Assembly: GCF_003058085.1 (NCBI RefSeq)
Contig: NZ_QBUD01000002.1
Location: 372,001 to 436,000 of the forward strand
From: Yoonia sediminilitoris
Lineage (GTDB): Bacteria > Pseudomonadota > Alphaproteobacteria > Rhodobacterales > Rhodobacteraceae
Reading direction: 5' to 3'
DNA length: 64,000 bases
Translations under genes and position numbers: made by a program
Part shown: positions 52,020 through 60,142 of the stretch, one piece after another
Position numbering within the stretch: the first letter of the stretch is position 1
Layout: every line of letters starts with the position of its first letter
The notes under the pieces: generated by a model
Database searches by the model: none
What the model saw: only the letters and a program-made list of their open reading frames with translations
Told to the model about the DNA's origin: nothing

Positions 52020-53654
52020 TTACTCGGCGACGATATAAAGGTCTTTGGAGTACCATTTTTGCTGGAAGTTGTTGTAGGGCCAGCCTTCGACCGCGTCAGA
52101 CAACATTTTCGCAGCCGCGTAGTGGTAGATCGGGATGATTGGAACATCCTCGCTGATGATCTGTTCAACCTGGGTATAGGCGGCCTGCGGGTCGGCGGCA
52201 GTCTTTGCCTCGGCCAGCAGCGCATCAACCTCTGGGTTGTTGTACTTCGCATCGTTGTAGCCTGATCCTGAATCCATCAGGTCAAGGAATGTCGATGCCT
52301 CGTTATAATCGGCACACCAGCCCGCGCGGGCGATTTCATAGTCCTGATTGCCGCGTGTTTCCAGAAACGTCTGCCATTCCTGATTGGCCAGTTCGGTTTC
52401 GACACCCAGCGTCTGTTTCCACATCTGGCTGATCGCGATGGCTACGGATTTGTGCGAATCCGAGGTGTTGTAAATCAGTTTCAGCGACAGCGGGTTGTCG
52501 GACCCATACCCCGCCTCTGCAATCAGCTCTTTGGCGGCAGCATCACGCGCAGCCTGATCCATCGCGGCAATGGGTGTTTCAGGCGTTTCAAAACCCGCAG
52601 TTGCCCAGTGGGTGAAAGTGTATGCGGCCTTCTGGCCACCGGCCAGCACGTTATCCACGATCACATCACGGTTCACCGCCAGCGAAAGCGCCTGACGCAC
52701 TTTGGGGTCAAGCAAGGCAGGGTTCGTCGTGTCGGTCAGGTTGATCGTATAGTAGTAGGAACAAGCCTGCGGAACCGACATGATATCATCCGGGTATTCC
52801 TGCGCGAGGCGCGGGAACTGACCAGCGGGAACTTCTGTCCGGTCCAACTCGCCCGCAAGGAAACGTGTCAGAGCCACGTTTTCATCGGGAATAATCAGCG
52901 AAACGGTTTTGTCGATGATGGTGTTTTCATTGTCCCAGTACATCTCGTTGCGTTCGCGAACCAGACGCTCCTGCGGGACATGTTCGGTCAGCACATAGGC
53001 CCCATTCGATACCATATTGCCGGGCTTGGTCCACTCATCACCAAATTCCTCGATCGTGGCTTGTGGCACGGGGAACAGGGTGTAGTGTGTTGTCATGTCC
53101 GGAAAATATGGCAACGGCTGGGTCAATGTGATTTCAAGTGTCGTGTCGTCAATCGCTTTGATGCCCAACTCTGACGGGTCCATATCGCCTGCAATCACTT
53201 CGGACGCATTCGCGACCGTTGTCAGTTCGATGTACCAGCTATAGGGCGACGCTGTGGCCGGGTCGGCGGCACGCTTCCAGCCATATTCAAAGTCACCAGC
53301 GGTGACGGGTTCACCGTTCGACCATTTGGCGTTGTCGCGCAGCGTGAACGTATAAACGAGGTTATCATCGCTGACGGTATAGCCAGTCGCTACTGCCGGG
53401 ATCAGATTGCCCTCGGCATCCTGGCCCATCAGACCTTCAAACAGATCACGGATGATATCGCCGCCGGCGGTATCTTCTGCCTTGCCGGGGTCAATCGACG
53501 GACTTTCGTCAAGATCACGATAGGTGAACACCTGTTCAGAGGCGAGCGTTTCACCCGTTTCGGGGTGCGTGGCATGACCGTCTGCATAAACGGCACCGCC
53601 TGCGGTGATGAGCATGGCCGCGGTGGTCGCCATGAGGTTTGTTTTGATTGTCAT
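52020..53654 (-). CDS. oppA: Oligopeptide-binding protein (OppA)
   Basis: A 544-residue periplasmic SBP_bac_5 protein. The signal peptide runs to about residue 24 (AGGAVYADGHA). It contains PSIDPGKAEDTAGGDIIRDL, YTFTLRDNAKWSNGEPVTAG (the family signature, about residue 105) and GWCADYNEASTFLDLMDSG, typical of OppA/MppA. It lies first in the operon, 69 bp before oppB. The complete oppABCDF order supports oligopeptide import. Confidence 0.93.
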   Translation of the reverse strand: MTIKTNLMATTAAMLITAGGAVYADGHATHPETGETLASEQVFTYRDLDESPSIDPGKAEDTAGGDIIRDLFEGLMGQDAEGNLIPAVATGYTVSDDNLVYTFTLRDNAKWSNGEPVTAGDFEYGWKRAADPATASPYSWYIELTTVANASEVIAGDMDPSELGIKAIDDTTLEITLTQPLPYFPDMTTHYTLFPVPQATIEEFGDEWTKPGNMVSNGAYVLTEHVPQERLVRERNEMYWDNENTIIDKTVSLIIPDENVALTRFLAGELDRTEVPAGQFPRLAQEYPDDIMSVPQACSYYYTINLTDTTNPALLDPKVRQALSLAVNRDVIVDNVLAGGQKAAYTFTHWATAGFETPETPIAAMDQAARDAAAKELIAEAGYGSDNPLSLKLIYNTSDSHKSVAIAISQMWKQTLGVETELANQEWQTFLETRGNQDYEIARAGWCADYNEASTFLDLMDSGSGYNDAKYNNPEVDALLAEAKTAADPQAAYTQVEQIISEDVPIIPIYHYAAAKMLSDAVEGWPYNNFQQKWYSKDLYIVAE

Positions 53655-53735
53655 TGATATCTCCCTGTTCGGATTGCGCCGTTATTCGGCGCCTTGTTGA
53701 ATATTGCGCGCGCAAACGCGGCGCGCAGATGGGAT

Positions 53736-53765
53736 TATCTTTTGACGGGATCAACGAAATGGCAA
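53736..53765 (-). promoter_or_regulatory. Possible oppA promoter
   Basis: On the minus strand, TTGCCA (53765-53760) and AAGATA (53741-53736) are 18 bp apart, about 80 bp before the oppA ATG. The match to sigma-70 consensus is moderate. The rest of the gap 53655-53969 shows nothing else except a short GGCGCC/GGCGC dyad near 53680-53700. Confidence 0.3.
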
Positions 53766-53969
53766 GGTGATTTAATGCTTGACGGTGGTCCCATACTATC
53801 TGGTGTGGTTAGACAGGGTGTGACGCAAGATATGTACATACGTTCGTCTGCTAAAGGTATTTTACGAATGTGATGCAGCTGATCAACGGGTCAAGGACTT
53901 GGAGATCCATGCACGACGCGGGACTCATCTTGGGATGACGCTGCGTAAGATTGAAAGATCAACGCCAAG

Positions 53970-54568
53970 ACGGACCTTGCGATGGCAACAGGCGATGGAC
54001 TGTCGGAAGCGCTACGCCTGCTGCTGGCGGAAGATCGGCGCATGTTGGAAACGCGCCTCTGGTTTCAATGGTCTGATCCGCTTCTGGCTGGTCCGGCAAC
54101 CGATGTTACGTCGCATCCTTGACGACCTGTCAAAAAGGGGCCGAAGCGTTCATTGATCACACGATCGCACCGGACAAATATCAATCTGTCGTTTCGGATT
54201 TTGGCTATACTCCTGTCAATGGACGATACAAACATCACACCGTTGAAGACGCTTAATTTTTCCCCAATGTTGGCCAAAATGATTCGCGCATCACACGTGG
54301 TTTTGACACTCTTGAGGCCGACCATCACGCGATAGACGGCCATACCAATGCCTTTATCGCAGGCGCAAACGCTGTGCTGTCTGCCGCTGGAAATCGGGCA
54401 AGATTGCACGATGAAACAGGCGCGTTCCTCATCCACCTTGAGTGGCTCAAAGGCCTTCTGAACCTGCATTTGGTGGACGAGGACGAACTTGTCGCAACCG
54501 TCATCTTGAAGTTCGGCTCTGACGGGTCCGGCCAAGCTTTGCCAATACAAAAAATTGACCCAGCGTAA
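53970..54568 (+). pseudogene. Hemerythrin-like protein, decayed
   Basis: Joining three frames rebuilds a hemerythrin-domain protein: GLSEALRLLLAEDRRMLETR, then GFNGLIRFWLVRQPMLRRIL, then EAFIDHTIAPDKYQ and YKHHTVEDA. A TAA replaces the Tyr before FFPNVGQNDSRI, and the sequence continues GFDTLEADHHAIDGH and HLVDEDELVATVIL. The iron-ligand motifs KHHTVED, EADHHAIDGH and HLVDEDE are all recognisable. Two frameshifts (near 54055 and 54125) and one nonsense codon make it non-functional. It would have bound O2, NO or iron through a di-iron site. Confidence 0.7.
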
Positions 54569-54756
54569 CGCGAAGCTTGCCAAGTTGCTGCGACTTATGG
54601 TTGTCTTGTCGTGGGGGCTAACTTTTCACTCATGGATTTTCACTCCACCCCATCCAAGATTCTGAGGATTCCGCTTTTGCGGTCCAAACTGTTTTCGGGG
54701 GGTTGTTTTGCCCACTTATGCGCCAGCCCTTCAGGGGCACTCTAACCTATTGTCTG

Positions 54757-55359
54757 ATGGTTTTTGTTTTGATTGATCAGGTGCTTACACTCGTGGCGGC
54801 GAAATTGAACGGACATTTGTCCAGTCGGTACGGCGCAACAGATGACATCGCTGTCGTGACGCCCATCACTGACGGTGACGGTAAGATTGCGGACAATGCC
54901 CGCAACCGGCTTGCGCTGTTCGTGACCAATATCAGCGAAGACGCAATGCCGCGCAAAGGGAGCTCCAGGGGAGTGTCTGCGCTGGGTCAGGTTGTCGTGG
55001 CCGCGCCACTGCATCTTGATGTCTTCGTCATGCTGGCCGCAGTTTATGATCCCAAGACTTATACTGAAGGGCTCAAGGTGCTGTCGGCCGCACTGACCTA
55101 CTTCCAGACTTTTCCGGTCATGACCCCGCAAAACACACCCAACCTGCCCCGCCAGGTCAAGCAACTGACGATCGAGATCAGCAACCTGCGCATGGAAGAA
55201 GTCAGCCAGATGTGGGGCAACCTTGGCGGCAGCTATGTGCCGTCGGTCATGTTCAAGATCCGCACCGTCAGCCTGACGTCCGATGCCGTTATCAAGATCG
55301 ACCCAACAATTCACGAGCCTGTCGCGTCTGCCACACCAAAAGAGGAGCCTGCGTCATGA
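54757..55359 (+). CDS. DUF4255 (Afp16/Pvc16-type) tail terminator of a contractile injection system
   Basis: A 200-residue protein of the DUF4255/Pvc16_N family, which caps the sheath-tube end in extracellular contractile injection systems. Visible landmarks are LIDQVLTLVAAKLNGHL at the start, RLALFVTNISEDAM, LHLDVFVMLAAVYDPKTYTE and MWGNLGGSYVPSVMFKIRTV near the end. ATG 54757 is taken as start, though no clear ribosome-binding site precedes it; the frame opens at 54703. It is the first gene of the cluster and overlaps the next by 4 bp. Confidence 0.85.
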   Translation: MVFVLIDQVLTLVAAKLNGHLSSRYGATDDIAVVTPITDGDGKIADNARNRLALFVTNISEDAMPRKGSSRGVSALGQVVVAAPLHLDVFVMLAAVYDPKTYTEGLKVLSAALTYFQTFPVMTPQNTPNLPRQVKQLTIEISNLRMEEVSQMWGNLGGSYVPSVMFKIRTVSLTSDAVIKIDPTIHEPVASATPKEEPAS

Positions 55360-56102
55360 GTTTTCATATTGCTCTCTCTCTTCGGATCACACACGACTAC
55401 TGGAGCGACGAAGCCCCGCCGCTGCGGATTGTTCCCCATAGCCCTACCGCTTTTGCCAGCATCGGCCTGCTTGCCAAACCGGCAACCGCGCGTCTGGATG
55501 TGGTTGCCGAAACCAAATACCTTGAAGAGCCCGTGACCGTCACGCTGGCTGTAATCGCCGATGAGGGCGAAGTGGCCCAGCTTACCAGCGGCGCGGACTG
55601 GACAACCTGCCCACGTGCCGACCTGACATCCGACACAGCCAGCACCACGGCAGTCTTGTCCGATATCGTCACCAATGGGGAAGTGCCACGCGCCCCGGGC
55701 GATCCGCTTTTCCTGATCGATGTCAGTCTTCCGGCGACCGGCCAGCGCGACGTTGACCTGCATTGCCCGTCGGTGGCGGCGATCTGGGCCTATCACATCA
55801 TCGGAAAATCTGTGGATGCACCACTTCAGATTACCGACCAGAAGGCGCAGGTCAATTTTGAGGACGCTGGCCAGACCGCCTTGCCCAATGGAACGCCAGC
55901 GCGTGTCTTGCGCTCGACCCAGCCGATTGCCCTGCAACGCCGCGCAGATACGCGCTTTGCGCTGGAGCAGACGCAGGAACCTCCATTCGACCCCATTACC
56001 CTTGTGCCCGTGTTGCCCGCAGCCGGGACCAATCTACGGCCCATTCCCGGTGGGTCGCCCGATACGACAATGCAATCCGATATTTTCGTCAGCCTCTGGT
56101 AA
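55356..56102 (+). CDS. Unknown protein of the injection-system operon
   Basis: A 248-residue protein not recognised. It is predicted mostly beta, with no signal peptide and no membrane segment. The N-terminal part (LRITHDYWSDEAPPLRIVPH) and the Pro-rich C-terminal part (PVLPAAGTNLRPIPGG) flank a beta-sandwich-like core. Its ATG shares ATGA with the DUF4255 stop, and the sheath gene follows after 12 bp, so it is an integral part of the cluster. A role as sheath chaperone, cap accessory or decoration is possible but not shown. Confidence 0.75.
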   Translation: MSFHIALSLRITHDYWSDEAPPLRIVPHSPTAFASIGLLAKPATARLDVVAETKYLEEPVTVTLAVIADEGEVAQLTSGADWTTCPRADLTSDTASTTAVLSDIVTNGEVPRAPGDPLFLIDVSLPATGQRDVDLHCPSVAAIWAYHIIGKSVDAPLQITDQKAQVNFEDAGQTALPNGTPARVLRSTQPIALQRRADTRFALEQTQEPPFDPITLVPVLPAAGTNLRPIPGGSPDTTMQSDIFVSLW

Positions 56103-56114
56103 AGGAGAACCCTC

Positions 56115-58337
56115 ATGGTCATGAAGACCCCCGGCGTCTACATCGTCGAAAAAAGCGCATTCCCGAATTCGGTCGTGCAGGTCGCGACGGCGGTTCCCGC
56201 CTTTATCGGCTATACAGAAAAAGCTGAAAATGGTGATGTATCCCTGTTTGACACGCCATTTCGGATCACCTCTTTTTCCGAATATATAAATTATTTCGGG
56301 GGTGCTCCCAAACCTATCTACAAGCTGGTCGAATTCGTTGAGGACAAGGTTGCAAAGCCAACCAAACCATTGTCCGAAGATGGCGCCGCCGCAAAGGACA
56401 GGCTGCCACGCGCGATATTCAACGCGGGGGACAAGAAATACGAACTGGTCCAGACAAATCCGGCGTTCTGTCTGTTTGGCGCCATGCGGTTGTTTTTTCA
56501 AAACGGCGGCGGCGCATGCTACGTCACGTCCATTGGGCCCTACAAAATCGACAATGATCCGGCTGAAATCGAAAAGGGCAAACCCAAAAAAATCGACAAT
56601 GCCATGGACGCCGAAAAGATGCTGGCAGCACTGACCCGGCTTCAGAAAGAGCCTGAACCTACCATGGTGGTCATCCCCGAGACCACACGCCTGGCGCGCC
56701 AAAACGCCGTCAAGGTACAGCAGGCCATGCTCAAGCATTGCGGAAACGACATGAAGAATCGTTTTGCAATTCTGGACATTTTCGCGGGCCATCTGGACCA
56801 GAAAGATCCCATGGGGGATCCGGTCGCGACTTTTCGTAATGACGTCGGGATCAATAACCTTGATTTCGGTGCAGCCTATTATCCGTGGATGCACACCTCA
56901 ATATTTCAGACCCGCGATTTCAGTTACGAGAATGTCGATGGCGAAAGCCATAAACTGATGATTGCGAAACTCTTGGAATCGGTGAAACGCGACAAAGCAC
57001 TTGCACCTGAAATCAACCGTATCAGCGTCGCAAAAGTGACAGGCGATTTCACGATTTCAGTGCCCTTCAAAGAAGCCGTCTTAGTAACGTCACATGACAT
57101 CACAGCTGAAGACGATGTGAGCAAAAAAGCAGGGCTCACTTTTGAGGTTAAAAATGTCACTGGCGGGACAATTTCACCCATGACCTTCACAGGTGAAGAC
57201 TTGGGCGACGAAGACACTGAAAGTAAGGTCAGCTTTACGCATGATGGAGAAAGTCCTGATGGCAGGGTCGAACTGATCGTAAAGGATGAAGCCGGATATC
57301 AGACTGATTTGATCAAAATCAAAGTGGAACTGATTGGCCAAATCATCAAGACACAGCCAGCCGCAGAAGCAGGCGAGAAAGCCGTCATCCCCACTGATCC
57401 TGTCTTATGCACGATCCATATGGAAGGGGCAGATGTAAAAACCTTGTCGCTGCTTGACGGTGATGATCCGGTCATGGAACGTGTGATTGATGGGGTCGGC
57501 AACTGGAAAGCAGACCCAAAAGGAACAATCACCTTCACGCCTTCGCCTGACTTCGAAGGACCAGAGGCAAAGATCAAGTATCAGATCGATGTGACAGAAG
57601 GTGAAGTGACAACGACCAAATCCGAGACTCTCCGCGTCTTGGTCGACGGCATGACACCTATTGTTTCCCAAGGTCCATCCCCGGCAACCATCGACAAGAC
57701 GCTACGCTCGCTTGTGCCGCTGTACGGCGTCATGATGGATACAATTACCAAACGCGAAAACTGCATGCCACCGGCGGCCGGTATGGCCGGGCTTTATACG
57801 ATGGTGGATAACAGTCGTGGCGTTTGGAAAGCTCCTGCAAACATCAGCGTGAATTCGGTGGTTGGGCCAACGGTCAATATCGACCACGCCGAACAAGAGA
57901 ACCTGAACGTCTCGACAACCGGCAAATCCATCAACGCGATCCGGCCCTTTGTCGGTGAAGGCACGCTTGTCTGGGGTGCGCGCACGCTGGACGGCAACAG
58001 CCTTGACTGGCGCTACATCAACGTCCGCCGCACCATGATCATGATGGAGGAATCCATCAGGCTGGCATCCAAAGCTTATGTGTTCGAGCCTAACACGGCG
58101 AACACATGGGTCACGATGAAGTCGATGATCGAAAACTTCCTGACATCCATCTGGAAGCAAGGCGGTCTTGCCGGTGCCGTGCCAGAGGATGCGTTCAGTG
58201 TGCATGTGGGATTGGGCGATACCATGACCGCTGTCGATATTCTCGAAGGCATTCTGCGGATCACCGTTCTGGTGGCTGTCGTACGCCCCGCAGAATTCAT
58301 CGAAATCACATTCCAGCAGCAGATGCAAAAGTCATAA
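56115..58337 (+). CDS. Contractile sheath protein with inserted domain
   Basis: A 740-residue tail sheath protein of the eCIS type (Afp2-4/Pvc2-4, AlgoCIS-like), longer than the usual 400-520. The N-terminal core (1 to about 300) starts KTPGVYIVEKSAFPNSVVQV with VATAVPAFIGYTEKA. The C-terminal core (about 517-740) has INAIRPFVGEGTLVWGARTL, YINVRRTMIMMEESI, EPNTANTWVTMKSMIENFLT and VRPAEFIEITFQQQMQ. Residues about 305-515 are an inserted Asp/Glu-rich region (ITFTPSPDFEG, KIKYQIDVTEGEVTTTKSET) resembling Ig/cadherin-like modules, likely displayed on the outside of the sheath. AAAGGAG precedes the ATG by 7 bp. It forms the contracting outer tube around the inner tube proteins encoded next. Confidence 0.92.
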   Translation: MVMKTPGVYIVEKSAFPNSVVQVATAVPAFIGYTEKAENGDVSLFDTPFRITSFSEYINYFGGAPKPIYKLVEFVEDKVAKPTKPLSEDGAAAKDRLPRAIFNAGDKKYELVQTNPAFCLFGAMRLFFQNGGGACYVTSIGPYKIDNDPAEIEKGKPKKIDNAMDAEKMLAALTRLQKEPEPTMVVIPETTRLARQNAVKVQQAMLKHCGNDMKNRFAILDIFAGHLDQKDPMGDPVATFRNDVGINNLDFGAAYYPWMHTSIFQTRDFSYENVDGESHKLMIAKLLESVKRDKALAPEINRISVAKVTGDFTISVPFKEAVLVTSHDITAEDDVSKKAGLTFEVKNVTGGTISPMTFTGEDLGDEDTESKVSFTHDGESPDGRVELIVKDEAGYQTDLIKIKVELIGQIIKTQPAAEAGEKAVIPTDPVLCTIHMEGADVKTLSLLDGDDPVMERVIDGVGNWKADPKGTITFTPSPDFEGPEAKIKYQIDVTEGEVTTTKSETLRVLVDGMTPIVSQGPSPATIDKTLRSLVPLYGVMMDTITKRENCMPPAAGMAGLYTMVDNSRGVWKAPANISVNSVVGPTVNIDHAEQENLNVSTTGKSINAIRPFVGEGTLVWGARTLDGNSLDWRYINVRRTMIMMEESIRLASKAYVFEPNTANTWVTMKSMIENFLTSIWKQGGLAGAVPEDAFSVHVGLGDTMTAVDILEGILRITVLVAVVRPAEFIEITFQQQMQKS

Positions 58338-58352
58338 GAAAGGACGAAAACC

Positions 58353-58811
58353 ATGGCAGATGATGGCTCCGCCCAGCACAATACCATTTGGCCCCTTCCC
58401 AAGTTCCACTTTCAGGTCATGTGGGACGATGCGGAAATGGCGTTTCAGGAAGTGTCCGGCCTCGATACCGAATCCGAAGCCTTGGAATATAGGGCGGGCA
58501 ACAACCCCGTCTTTTCCAAGTTGAAGATGCCTGGCATGATCAAATACAGCAATATCACCATGAAAAAGGGGGTTTTCGTCAACGACAACGCGATTTTCCT
58601 TTGGTTCAAGGACATCAAGATGAACGTCATCACGCGCAAGGCGCTGACGATTTCCTTGCTGGATGAATTGCAGGCCCCGCGCATCATCTGGAAGGTCAAG
58701 AACGCCTTTCCGGTCAAAGTATCGGGTACGGACCTGAAAGCCGAAGGCAACGAAGTTGCGATTGAAACGGTAGAGATCGCCCACGAAGGTTTCGAGATCG
58801 AGACGAAGTAA
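58353..58811 (+). CDS. Inner tube protein (Afp1/gp19-like)
   Basis: A 152-residue tail-tube protein of the T4-gp19-like family. The hallmark start WPLPKFHFQVMWDDAEMAFQ with EVSGLDTESEALEYRAGN, and the ending GNEVAIETVEIAHEGFEIE, are standard for Afp1/Pvc1. The tube is the hollow shaft pushed into the target. AAGGAC precedes the ATG, 15 bp after the sheath gene. Confidence 0.92.
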   Translation: MADDGSAQHNTIWPLPKFHFQVMWDDAEMAFQEVSGLDTESEALEYRAGNNPVFSKLKMPGMIKYSNITMKKGVFVNDNAIFLWFKDIKMNVITRKALTISLLDELQAPRIIWKVKNAFPVKVSGTDLKAEGNEVAIETVEIAHEGFEIETK

Positions 58812-58815
58812 ACCC

Positions 58816-59271
58816 ATGAGCGACTTTACGATCCCTACGGCATTTCATTTCGAAGTGTCGTTCCAGGGCGGTGATCCGGATATTCCGGACACCGCATTTC
58901 AGGAAGTCAGCGGGATAGAGACCGAAATCAGCACCGAAGAGCTTGTCGAGGGGGGCGAGAACCAGTTTGTGCACAAGCTGCCCAAGCAGGTCAAACACCC
59001 CAACCTGAAACTCAAACGCGGGCTGACCGAGGCCTCTAGCGGGTTGGTCACATGGTGCCAGAACACATTGGAAGGCGGATTTGCAAAACCGATCAAGCCA
59101 CAGGACGTGATCATCACGCTGCTTGACGAAGATGCGGCCCCGATTGCCAGTTGGTCGGTTACAAACGCTTATCCGGTCAAATGGACGGTCGGAAACCTTG
59201 ATGCGATGAAAAACGAACTCGCCGTTGAAACTGTTGAACTCTCGTATCTGAGCCTGAAAAGGACAAAATGA
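58816..59271 (+). CDS. Inner tube protein, second paralogue (Afp5-like)
   Basis: A 151-residue paralogue of the preceding gene (IPTAFHFEVSFQGGDPDIP, FQEVSGIETEISTEELVEGG, ELAVETVELSYLSLK). Systems of this class carry a second tube protein, which makes the first ring on the baseplate; this copy is the likely Afp5/Pvc5 equivalent. The ribosome-binding site is weak, and coupling to the gene 4 bp upstream is likely. Confidence 0.9.
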   Translation: MSDFTIPTAFHFEVSFQGGDPDIPDTAFQEVSGIETEISTEELVEGGENQFVHKLPKQVKHPNLKLKRGLTEASSGLVTWCQNTLEGGFAKPIKPQDVIITLLDEDAAPIASWSVTNAYPVKWTVGNLDAMKNELAVETVELSYLSLKRTK

Positions 59272-59272
59272 C

Positions 59273-59449
59273 ATGGCGATTGAAATAGGCAGCCTTGTGG
59301 TGCGGGGCACATTTGGCCAGCCCGCAAAATCGGGTGACGGCCTGACCGAAGAACAGGTGCAGGAAATGGTGGACCGTTTGCGCCGCGATATGCGCGAGGT
59401 GATTTCAAACCAGATCGCCGCGGTCGAACAGCGGATCAGGGAAGGCTAG
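59273..59449 (+). CDS. DUF5908 mini-protein
   Basis: A 58-residue protein (MAIEIGSLVVRGTFGQPAKS, then a charged helix LTEEQVQEMVDRLRRDMREV) matching DUF5908, a tiny family found almost only in injection-system loci between tube and LysM genes. It starts 1 bp after the tube stop and ends 3 bp before the next gene. Short-ORF filters miss it. Its job is unknown, perhaps a baseplate adaptor or chaperone. Confidence 0.8.
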   Translation: MAIEIGSLVVRGTFGQPAKSGDGLTEEQVQEMVDRLRRDMREVISNQIAAVEQRIREG

Positions 59450-59452
59450 CCC

Positions 59453-60139
59453 GTGACAAAACTGACCATCACCCGTTGCGACACGTCCAAAACGCAGATC
59501 AGCCCCAAATCAGGTGCGGCGAATGTGTTTGAGGTCACGATCAACCCGGCGTCTTATACACATAAATACAGCACGAATTTTTCTGGCACCGGGAAGGATC
59601 AAGACGCCGCCGTGGGCAAACCTGCGCCTGTGCCGAAATTTTCCGCGTCCGACCCCGAAAAAGTGTCGTTCAGCCTGACATTGGATGGCACCGGGGTTAT
59701 TCCCGATGCCGCAGACGTCACCGTTTCCGACCAGATCGAGAAGCTGCGCGATATCGCCTATATTTATTCTGGCGATGACCATGAACCCGACGCGGTCCAG
59801 CTTGACTGGGGCACGCAACTGAATGCATGGCAGGGGCGCCTGACCGGCCTTGATATCGACTATACACTGTTCGACCCCGACGGCGCGCCGCTGCGCGCCA
59901 CGATCAAGCTGGATTTCATCGAAGCCCTGACAGAGGCGCAAGTCGCCCGCGAGGCCAACAACAAATCCCCTGATCTGACCCACATAATCCAGGTGGTCGA
60001 AGGCGATACGCTGCCGCTGTTGTGCCAGCGCATTTACAAGGATGTCTCGAAGTATCTGGAGATCGCGCGCTTCAATAACCTCGACAATTTCCGCAACCTG
60101 ACACCGGGAACGCTTCTGCGCTTCCCGCCCATGAGGTAA
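59453..60139 (+). CDS. LysM-containing tube-baseplate adaptor (Afp7-like)
   Basis: A 228-residue protein of the CIS tube/Afp7 type. The body contains FEVTINPASYTHKYSTNFSG and DPEKVSFSLTLDGTGVIPDA, and a C-terminal LysM domain (about 175-226) reads VVEGDTLPLLCQRIYKDVSK and LTPGTLLRFPPMR. GTG 59453 is the start. It connects the inner tube to the spike hub. The VgrG-like gene follows after 3 bp. Confidence 0.88.
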   Translation: MTKLTITRCDTSKTQISPKSGAANVFEVTINPASYTHKYSTNFSGTGKDQDAAVGKPAPVPKFSASDPEKVSFSLTLDGTGVIPDAADVTVSDQIEKLRDIAYIYSGDDHEPDAVQLDWGTQLNAWQGRLTGLDIDYTLFDPDGAPLRATIKLDFIEALTEAQVAREANNKSPDLTHIIQVVEGDTLPLLCQRIYKDVSKYLEIARFNNLDNFRNLTPGTLLRFPPMR

Positions 60140-60142
60140 ATT

